Both the position numbers and the translations under genes were made by a program. Source: an uncultured Acetatifactor sp. (GTDB taxonomy: Bacteria > Bacillota > Clostridia > Lachnospirales > Lachnospiraceae). Taken from it: a stretch of DNA of 6,596 bases. The DNA lies in contig CAJUGT010000181.1 of assembly GCA_910586435.1 (NCBI GenBank), positions 1-6,596 of the forward strand. The letters run 5' to 3'. Numbering within the stretch: position 1 is the first letter of the stretch; each line of letters opens with the position of its first letter. The notes under the pieces are model-generated. The model had not been told where the DNA came from. It searched no databases and worked only from the letters and a program-made list of their open reading frames with translations. Positions 1 to 4,369 of this stretch are shown here, one piece after another.

Positions 1-574
1 ATAATGCCATATTCAGCACATCAGCTTCAGATGCGTAAATAATAGAGGTTTGCTGCGGCGTAAGTTCCGGCGGAATAAGATTAACCTTAATGGAATCTGT
101 ATGTATCCGGTAGTTAATTTTTGCCAATTCCCTCTTAGCACTCCATCCAAGTAAAGCCTGTTCTTCTTTCTTTAGCCGCTCAAATTCCTTGATAAGGTAT
201 AATTTGAATTGCGGAGATACCCAGCTTGCAAACTCAAACGCAATATCTTTATATGCGTATGTACCGCCATACCGTCCCGCTTTTGCCACAATCCCCTTTG
301 AATTTGTACGGGATACCCATTGCTTAACCGACATAATAAAACGGTTTAATCCTGCCTCCAGCATGATTTCTTCATAGGCGGCAGCATTGAAGTCTGCATT
401 ATACATTTCTTCCCATATGCCAAGAAATTCTATTGTGTTCTTATTTCGTAACCATTTTTCTATCAGGGCAGGTCCGTTATCAATTTTCCTTACCATATCA
501 GTTAATGAGATGTAATCATCCTCTTCAATTTGTAAGACCTGTATTTCTGTTCCGTCAACATTTAGTTTCCCCAT
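1..574 (-). CDS. KilA-N domain protein, partial (C-terminus beyond left edge)
   Basis: The frame is open from ATG at 574 to the window edge, giving 191 residues. A good ribosome site (GGAAGGAA, 581-588) lies 6 nt upstream of the start. Residues about 20-135 read as a KilA-N domain: DYISLTDMVRKIDNG at the start, EKWLRNKNTIEFLGIWE next, then VKQWVSRTNSKGIVAKAGRYGG, and the closing segment YAYKDIAFEFASWVSP followed by FKLYLIKEFERLKKEE. KilA-N is a putative DNA-binding fold common in phage and large DNA-virus proteins and in bacterial prophage or island genes. The tail (about 140-191, with LIPPELTPQQTSIIYASEAD) resembles the C-terminal part of clostridial KilA-N proteins, but it is cut off. The start lies 17 nt after the end of the broken Nudix gene, so the two were probably co-transcribed. 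I see no frameshift. The exact role is unknown. Confidence 0.85.
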   Translation of the reverse strand, partial: MGKLNVDGTEIQVLQIEEDDYISLTDMVRKIDNGPALIEKWLRNKNTIEFLGIWEEMYNADFNAAAYEEIMLEAGLNRFIMSVKQWVSRTNSKGIVAKAGRYGGTYAYKDIAFEFASWVSPQFKLYLIKEFERLKKEEQALLGWSAKRELAKINYRIHTDSIKVNLIPPELTPQQTSIIYASEADVLNMAL

Positions 575-591
575 AAGCAATTCCTTCCGTT

Positions 592-1020
592 TTATAAATA
601 ACCTTGTTTCTTTGCCTTTTCCATCAAATGGGGTTGAATATTGGGATATGTCAATCTTTCTGGCAATCCGTCCATCATGGCGATTTTTTCAATTTCGCTA
701 TGTAACTCTGATTCAAAACATTTTATATCGGCAAAGAATAGCATTCCAAAAGATTCGCTGCCATCAAAATTATCTGGCGCTGTAACAGAATATACACAGA
801 CGGGCTCTATATCAAATTCCAAAGCCCCTGTTTCCTCATATAATTATCTTCTTGCCGTGTCCATAATATTTTCCCCCTGCTCCCGATAACCTCCAGGAAT
901 TTCCCATGTGTTCCTGTCCTTGTGTTTGCAAAAGACATATTTATTTTTGGCTTTAGTTATTATCACAGCAAATTTTAGCAGTTCATCGTCCATATTGTCA
1001 TAAAATTTTACCTCTGTCAT
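592..1020 (-). pseudogene. Nudix hydrolase gene with nonsense codon in the Nudix box
   Basis: One frame runs from ATG 1020 to TAA 592 (142 codons) with a single internal TAA at 844-846 (codon 59). The first part reads MTEVKFYDNMDDELLKFAVI, then KYVFCKHKDRNTWEIPGGY. The Nudix signature G-x5-E-x7-R-E-U-x-E-E-x-G-U is otherwise complete: GGYREQGENIMDTARR at residues 43-58, the stop, then LYEETGA at 60-66. The stop replaces the E of the RE pair, which is normally a metal-binding catalytic glutamate. One G-to-T change (GAA to TAA) would explain it. The rest of the frame, to the ending EKAKKQGYL, has no other lesion, so the break looks recent. Family members hydrolyse nucleoside diphosphates linked to another moiety; the substrate here cannot be told. 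A restart at ATG 822 would give 76 residues without the signature. A weak GGAG site precedes ATG 1020. Confidence 0.85.
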
Positions 1021-1068
1021 TTTGCCATTTCTCCATCTGTATTCTTAATTTATTCCAATCTGTTACCA

Positions 1069-1420
1069 TTATAATTTTTTATCTTCTGTATACGGCAAAT
1101 CAAAGAATTTTACCCCATCTATTTCTGAAATACCCACATATATTTTATCCGTATACCGTCCATATGTGCAAAAGTGCTCCATGACATATTTTGCTGTAAA
1201 CGGCATTAACCATTTGCATATGCCTTCATTAGAAGCCAGATTATCATCTACATGTTCTTTTAGATTGGCAAAAAATAATAATTCTGCCTGATTTCCCCCT
1301 CCTGTTCGTTGCTTTTTGCGTTCCGGTAGCCTTCATCGGAGAAGAATAAATTCCACAAATTTTCTGTACGGAGAATTCATGGCAAATTCCAAATGGGGGA
1401 TTTTCTTTGGCGGATGCTGT
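1069..1420 (-). pseudogene. Frameshifted remnant of an unrecognised protein
   Basis: No single frame covers this stretch, but coding-like segments follow one another. In the frame of ATG 1380, positions about 1419-1350 read LKQHPPKKIPHLEFAMN then SPYRKFVEF. A neighbouring frame then carries NLWNLFFSDEGYRNAKSNEQ and EGEIRQ (about 1357-1290). The first frame returns with AELLFFANLKEHVDDN, GICKWLMPFTAKYVMEH and KIYVGISEIDGVKFFDLPYT, ending at TAA 1069-1071. In the ATG-1380 frame the only internal stop is TGA 1333-1335. Two compensating indels within about 60 nt would explain this; misassignment of the middle segment is the alternative. I do not recognise the family. Nothing like a start with a ribosome site is seen, and the 5' part abuts the stop of the DUF6985-like gene, so the N-terminus may also be lost. 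The out-of-frame ORF covering 1244-1561 looks like a shadow. Confidence 0.5.
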
Positions 1421-1421
1421 T

Positions 1422-1982
1422 TCAGCCGCCCGCAGCTTTTTGCCGCAGCTCCTCACGTTTGGGATAAAGCACATAATTGAATAAATAGTTATCGTCGTCC
1501 AGCAAGCGTTCATCCCACACATCCTCATCATTCCAGGAACCCATGTAAACCACATGGCCATTTTTTATCAGGCAGTGCAGCCCCTCATCCTCCTGCCAGT
1601 CACAGCCGCCACTCAGATTCAGTACAGGGATTTCCGGCTCCCTGGGAACCTTGATGTCCAAGCTGCCAAACTCCATATAACGAAGAACCTCTAACGGCTC
1701 TTGTATGTTCTGTATACCTTCGTCCAACAGTTCCCCCTTGCTTGTGGATTCTAACTCATCCTGAAGGTAATACAGAGCGTATTGGCAGATTTCCCTTACC
1801 AGAGCTTCATCTACCTCCGACAACCACCGAACGGACTGGGCAACGTACTCCGCTGTAACACCCTCGTCACAAGCCACCTCAATCTGCTTGTGAAAATAAG
1901 GGAATTCTACATAGCCTGTCACCCTATCAAATTCATCTGTCCCGACATCTATTAAAATGTCCTCAAAGCGCAGTCCTGACAT
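1422..1982 (-). CDS. DUF6985-like protein, possible immunity-type
   Basis: This is a 186-residue acidic, soluble protein with no signal peptide or membrane segment. I chose ATG 1982 because AGGAGGA (1991-1997) sits 8 nt upstream; the frame stays open to 2039, but that extension (MRYNGTIGKPRFFQRRKLH) overlaps the ribosome site and has none of its own. The N-terminal half (TGYVEFPYFHKQIEVACD, 22-39) looks like a small beta domain. The C-terminal half has LNLSGGCDWQEDEGLHCLIK (121-140) followed by NGHVVYMG, which I associate from memory with the DUF6985 family (CDW....G..W.I..G.V.YVG). The end, NYLFNYVLYPKREELRQKAA, is charged and helical. Family members often occur in polymorphic-toxin immunity arrays, so a toxin-neutralising role is possible, but no toxin gene is visible here. 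The frame is intact, unlike most of its neighbours. The assignment to DUF6985 is moderate; the coding call is strong. Confidence 0.8.
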   Translation of the reverse strand: MSGLRFEDILIDVGTDEFDRVTGYVEFPYFHKQIEVACDEGVTAEYVAQSVRWLSEVDEALVREICQYALYYLQDELESTSKGELLDEGIQNIQEPLEVLRYMEFGSLDIKVPREPEIPVLNLSGGCDWQEDEGLHCLIKNGHVVYMGSWNDEDVWDERLLDDDNYLFNYVLYPKREELRQKAAGG

Positions 1983-1990
1983 ATGTAATT

Positions 1991-1997
1991 TCCTCCT
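1991..1997 (-). promoter_or_regulatory. Ribosome binding site deciding the DUF6985-like start
   Basis: On the minus strand the sequence is AGGAGGA followed by 8 nt and ATG (1982-1980). It is a near-perfect anti-Shine-Dalgarno complement. It makes the internal ATG at 1982, not the first ATG of the open frame at 2039, the likely start. Confidence 0.8.
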
Positions 1998-2027
1998 TTG
2001 GAAAAATCTTGGTTTGCCGATGGTTCC

Positions 2028-2033
2028 ATTATA
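2028..2033 (-). promoter_or_regulatory. Candidate -10 box upstream of the DUF6985-like gene
   Basis: A perfect TATAAT lies 45 nt upstream of ATG 1982 on the minus strand and would give a leader of roughly 40 nt. At 17 nt spacing the -35 position reads TTCCTT, which is poor, and there is no TGn extension. Such a promoter would let the gene be expressed independently of the disrupted genes upstream. Low confidence. Confidence 0.3.
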
Positions 2034-2039
2034 CCGCAA

Positions 2040-2225
2040 TCACTTTCCAGAAGGAATAGCCTTTACAAAAAATTCATTTACCGTGAAATTGCCACGTCCA
2101 CAGCATACGGTCAGTTTACGGCCATCCATCCGCCCTATTGGAACATAAGGAAGATTATCTTCCAAATTTTCCGTTACCTCCGTATATTCTTCTGGTTTGT
2201 TTATAACTTTTGATTTGTCTAACAT
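2040..2225 (-). CDS. Small hypothetical ORF, 61 aa
   Basis: The frame runs from ATG 2225 to TGA 2040. The protein starts MLDKSKVINKPEEYTEVTEN and ends with LTVCCGRGNFTVNEFFVKAI plus PSGK. It is soluble, with a mixed charged and glycine-rich C-terminus containing a CCGRGNF stretch; I do not recognise it. Composition looks protein-like rather than random. Only a weak purine stretch (AAAGAGA) precedes the ATG. Two in-frame stops (TAA TAA, 2231-2226) stand directly before the start, so it is in frame with the preceding broken remnant but separated from it. It ends 57 nt before the DUF6985-like start. It could be a genuine small gene or a fragment of a formerly longer one. Confidence 0.4.
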   Translation of the reverse strand: MLDKSKVINKPEEYTEVTENLEDNLPYVPIGRMDGRKLTVCCGRGNFTVNEFFVKAIPSGK

Positions 2226-2228
2226 TTA

Positions 2229-2416
2229 TTATCTCTTTGATTCAAATGAAATTATTTTATTTTTCGGTATTCTCATTCCAAACACCTCCCACTCTTTCTG
2301 GCTATGTGCTTTGGAATCCCCTTTTTAGAAGCTGAGCCTGCATAAACGGCTTTACCTATTGGTTTCATCCCTGCAGCCTTAAAAAATTCGTCCATATTGC
2401 GTATATTAATTAGCAT
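2229..2416 (-). pseudogene. Frameshifted small gene remnant, unrecognised
   Basis: From ATG 2416 (or 2395) one frame reads MLINIRNMDEFFKAAGM, then KPIGKAVYAGSASKKG, to a short A5G4 run at 2318-2326. From that run onward a different frame is protein-like: GDSKAHSQKEWEVFGMRIP, then KNKIISFESKR, ending at TAA 2229-2231. Adding one A to the A5 run would join both into about 62 residues ending in FESKR. The uncorrected frame instead ends RKSGRCLE at TGA 2273. A one-base loss in a homopolymer is the simplest reading; a sequencing error would look the same. The family is not recognised. The 5' end overlaps the MORN ORF by a few bases, so the true N-terminus is uncertain. Confidence 0.4.
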
Positions 2417-2687
2417 AGTCCCCATAATCCCACTGTCCGGAATATTGAATCTCCCCATTCTCCAGATACATCGTCCCTGTCCCATGGTAATCGCCATTCT
2501 TCCATTCACCTTCATAAAACACTTGTTCCGACATCGGATAATACTCTGTCCCCACCCCATGATACCTTCCTTTTTTTACGCCTCCTTCATATGCTAAGCA
2601 GCCCAACTCATAGATTTTAAATTCCCCATTCATTTCCCCTTTCTCATAAGTGCTTTTGGTTATCCCTGAGGTACGGCAGAAGTTCAT
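2406..2687 (-). CDS. MORN-repeat ORF fused to the intron RT remnant
   Basis: This 93-residue ORF runs from ATG 2687 to TAA 2406. Residues about 14-92 hold MORN-type repeats: YEKGEMNGEFKIYE (14-27), YEGGVKKGRYHGVGTEYY (33-50), YEGEWKNGDYHGTGTMYLEN (58-77) and a partial YSGQWDYGDY (82-91). The first ~10 residues (MNFCRTSGITK) are not MORN; they are out-of-frame translation of the group II intron reverse transcriptase, which in the neighbouring frame reads DELLPYLRDNQK. The gene has therefore lost its own start to the intron junction near 2645-2665. A perfect AGGAGGT (2697-2703), itself RT coding sequence, lies 9 nt before ATG 2687, so the truncated gene could still be translated. MORN repeats form beta-hairpin rods used as scaffolds; in bacteria such genes also occur in toxin-immunity arrays. 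Whether it works is unknown. Confidence 0.6.
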   Translation of the reverse strand: MNFCRTSGITKSTYEKGEMNGEFKIYELGCLAYEGGVKKGRYHGVGTEYYPMSEQVFYEGEWKNGDYHGTGTMYLENGEIQYSGQWDYGDYAN

Positions 2688-2930
2688 CCCATCAATACCT
2701 CCTGCCCCTTTGTTCGACTTTACTTTCTTATATGCATTGTTCAGATTAGCCGGTTATAAAATCTTCTCCAACAGCCTGTCCGTCTGAAAGTCTGTGATGA
2801 TGCGGTTGTTTTCAGCAATCCTCTGGCAGGCGGACACTTCTGCATACTCTTTCAATTCCGTCGATACCATTTGCAGATAGTCCTCAATATGAAGTTGTCT
2901 GTCCTTAAATTTGTCATTGGTTACATTCAT
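2650..2930 (-). pseudogene. Group II intron reverse transcriptase/maturase, N-terminal remnant
   Basis: This is the start of an intron-encoded LtrA-type protein. ATG 2930 follows the AGGAG at about 2938-2948. The frame reads MNVTNDKFKDRQLHIEDYLQ, continues through VSACQRIAENN and TDFQTDRLLEKIL, and meets TAA at 2754-2756 (codon 59). In the same frame after the stop come PANLNNAYKKVKSNKGAGGI and DGM, the classic RT0/RT1 start of bacterial group II RTs. The stop sits where family proteins commonly have serine (ILSP), so TCA to TAA is likely. Directly after DGM the frame changes: DELLPYLRDNQK continues in another frame, as if a short segment between two GATG repeats was lost. Homology ends near 2655. 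The catalytic YADD motif, the maturase (X) domain and the endonuclease region are all missing, so the protein cannot function. Confidence 0.85.
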
Positions 2931-3353
2931 TTACTCACATCTCCTAAAGTTCAGTCCTTTCCATCATGTTTGCAACTACGATGGTACTATGACCTCTGCT
3001 GACTTCTCGCCATTCGTTGTTACTCACGGATTTCATATTCTGTTTTCATCCGCTGACGAGACCTCCCTTGGTACCACACGTTTCTTTCTCTCCATATATC
3101 TGCCACATCTACCATAGTTAATTCCGGGTAGTTATTGGACTTTAGTTTGTATGGCAACCTTATCCTTAACCATAGCCTTATGTGATTTTTGTTCGTCAGA
3201 CCAGAGTTTTGCCGCCACCTTCCTTCAGATTCCCCTCGCGTTAATCATAATCCTTGTTATGAATAGGACACCCTTGGTCTTGGCTATATCCTTCCCACTA
3301 CCATGGCGGATTAGGGACTTTCACCCATTAGAAACGTGCGCCGCAAGGCGCAC
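2650..3353 (-). mobile_element. Group II intron (class C-like), 3' half deleted
   Basis: On the minus strand the element starts at GTGCG (3353), matching the GUGYG 5' consensus, and its first bases form a hairpin GTGCGCC-TTGC-GGCGCAC (3353-3336). Next comes the typical GGGTGAAAGTCCC (3326-3314). About 420 nt of structured, non-coding RNA sequence (domains I-III) precede the RT reading frame, a compact layout. A nested stem (3057-3061/3005-3009 enclosing 3048-3052/3027-3031) presents TATGAAA (3037-3031), which can pair with TTTCATG just before the insertion point and may be EBS1. Domains V and VI and most of the RT are absent: the sequence switches to a MORN gene near 2655. Group IIC introns are known to insert just after intrinsic terminator hairpins, which is what is seen here beside the tRNA-Gln terminator. 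The class assignment is an inference. Confidence 0.8.
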
Positions 3354-3357
3354 CATG

Positions 3358-3388
3358 AAAAAACCTCCGAAGATTACTCTTCGGAGGT
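3358..3388 (-). terminator. Intrinsic terminator of tRNA-Gln
   Basis: On the minus strand a perfect 11-bp stem, ACCTCCGAAGA with TCTTCGGAGGT, closes a GTAA loop (3374-3377) and runs into six T residues (3363-3358). It starts 9 nt after the tRNA 3' end. The group II intron begins 4 nt past the U-run, so this hairpin is probably also the intron's target structure. Confidence 0.93.
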
Positions 3389-3396
3389 CTCCCTAA

Positions 3397-3468
3397 CAGG
3401 GCTACAAGGATTCGAACCTTGAAATGACGGAGTCAGAGTCCGTTGCCTTACCGTTTGGCGATAGCCCT
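3397..3468 (-). tRNA. tRNA-Gln (anticodon CUG)
   Basis: The 72-nt cloverleaf is complete. The acceptor stem is AGGGCTA with TAGCCCT and discriminator G (3397). The D arm is GCC-AAACGGTAA-GGC. The anticodon arm is ACGGA-CTCTGAC-TCCGT with anticodon CTG at 3436-3434, decoding CAG. The T arm is CAAGG-TTCGAAT-CCTTG. CCA is not encoded; TTA follows the discriminator base. The gene has its own promoter upstream and its own terminator downstream, so it is a single-gene unit, separate from the two-component operon. Confidence 0.96.
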
Positions 3469-3487
3469 TTGCTTGACTACTTGAGTT

Positions 3488-3516
3488 ATTATACACGAAG
3501 TGTTTCCATTTTGCAA
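3488..3516 (-). promoter_or_regulatory. Sigma-A-type promoter of tRNA-Gln
   Basis: On the minus strand, -35 TTGCAA (3516-3511; four of six consensus bases) is followed after exactly 17 nt by a perfect -10 TATAAT (3493-3488). Transcription would start near 3481, about 13 nt before the mature tRNA 5' end at 3468. This is the clearest promoter in the window. Confidence 0.85.
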
Positions 3517-3552
3517 TACCTTATTCAAAATTTTTTTATTTTTTTCTATCAA

Positions 3553-4368
3553 CTATGATTCTGTACAATCCAAACTTAGCTGCACATGTAATATTTCCGC
3601 ATATTGTACAATATCCGTTCCCTGTCCCACCCTGCTGACCCTTACCAGGCTGGCTTTCACATAAGCATACACTCCGCTGTTGCCAACACTCCTGCCCAAC
3701 ACCTGCCGCTTTTCATTTTCTTCTTTTTTCTCATCCCAGAACCAGAATCCGTCATCTTCCAGGTCAAAAGACTTGACATACTCCCCTAGAAAAGTTTCCA
3801 GATCATCTTCTTGCCTGACTTCTTCCGGCATTTGGCAGCTCACTGACGCATCCAGCACTTGTCCGCTTACCGCATGCAAAATCAATTCCGCCTCCATGCC
3901 TTTCCCCCCCAAAACCACCGTCCAATATCCACATGACCCATCATCCCCAAAATCACCCGCCTGCGGCGACCAGAGATAACAATTTGCCCTATATTCCTTC
4001 AGGTCATATTCCGCTCCCCCAAAATGCGGCAGAAAGAAATCCTCCATCCACGCCTTTCCACATTCTATAGCCTGCGCCATGGATAACTGTCCCACCCCGG
4101 GCTCATGGGGATAGGCTTCCGCTTCCCTCCGCAGCTCTTTCACTGCCTGCGCAAGCTCTGTGTCCGACAGTTTTCTTCTCTCTGCTTCAAAGGAATCCTG
4201 TACCAGGATATCCAACCTGCCTTCCCCCTGCAACAGCATCGCCTCTTCCCGCAGCATCCGATTCTGAACCCAAAACAATCCACCAAAAGCAATTCCAAAA
4301 GCAATCAAGATTCCCCCCAGATTCACCACAAGATGCCCCTGTCTCCATAACCGCTTTCCTTCAACCAT
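3553..4368 (-). CDS. Single-pass membrane protein linked to a two-component system
   Basis: This is a 271-residue protein of unrecognised family. I chose ATG 4368 because AGGAAG (4380-4375) lies 6 nt upstream and the start falls 1 nt after the kinase stop, an arrangement typical of coupled translation. ATG 4395 would add nine hydrophilic residues (MGKSSRKSD) and overlap the kinase by 26 nt without a convincing ribosome site. After a basic N-terminus (MVEGKRLWRQ) there is one hydrophobic segment at about 13-34 (GGILIAFGIAFGGLFWV), so the rest probably lies outside the membrane. The outer part has an acidic, helix-prone stretch, then a mixed alpha/beta region with GYWTVVLGGKGMEAELILHA and the C-terminal VQYAEILHVQLSLDCTES. 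No catalytic motif is evident. Its place as third gene suggests an accessory sensor or regulator of the kinase, or an envelope protein under its control; this is inference. Confidence 0.85.
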   Translation of the reverse strand: MVEGKRLWRQGHLVVNLGGILIAFGIAFGGLFWVQNRMLREEAMLLQGEGRLDILVQDSFEAERRKLSDTELAQAVKELRREAEAYPHEPGVGQLSMAQAIECGKAWMEDFFLPHFGGAEYDLKEYRANCYLWSPQAGDFGDDGSCGYWTVVLGGKGMEAELILHAVSGQVLDASVSCQMPEEVRQEDDLETFLGEYVKSFDLEDDGFWFWDEKKEENEKRQVLGRSVGNSGVYAYVKASLVRVSRVGQGTDIVQYAEILHVQLSLDCTES

Positions 4369-4369
4369 A

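Noticed and set aside
998..1069. 23-codon ORF starting MVTDWNKLRIQMEKW at a TAATG stop-start overlap
   Set aside because: It could be a truncated gene or a coupled leader, but it has no good ribosome site, overlaps the Nudix start and is too short to support.
1244..1561. Minus-strand ORF of 105 codons overlapping the DUF6985-like gene end
   Set aside because: Its first half is an out-of-frame reading of the well-supported DUF6985-like gene and its amino-acid make-up (many Met, Cys, Trp, Arg) looks like a shadow.
592..2930. TAA read as a sense codon, to explain the two in-frame TAA codons in the Nudix and RT genes
   Set aside because: TAA also ends open frames normally here, for example the MORN ORF and the Nudix frame itself, and TAG and TGA are used as ordinary stops too. 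Two independent nonsense mutations in decaying genes are simpler.
2911..3396. Plus-strand ORFs over the region before the tRNA
   Set aside because: They lie over the structured ribozyme part of the group II intron and the terminator, have no ribosome site and read as low-quality protein.
3397..3468. tRNA-Gln as an integrase attachment site
   Set aside because: I see no direct repeat of the tRNA 3' end elsewhere in the window and no integrase; the intron insertion after the terminator explains the junction better.
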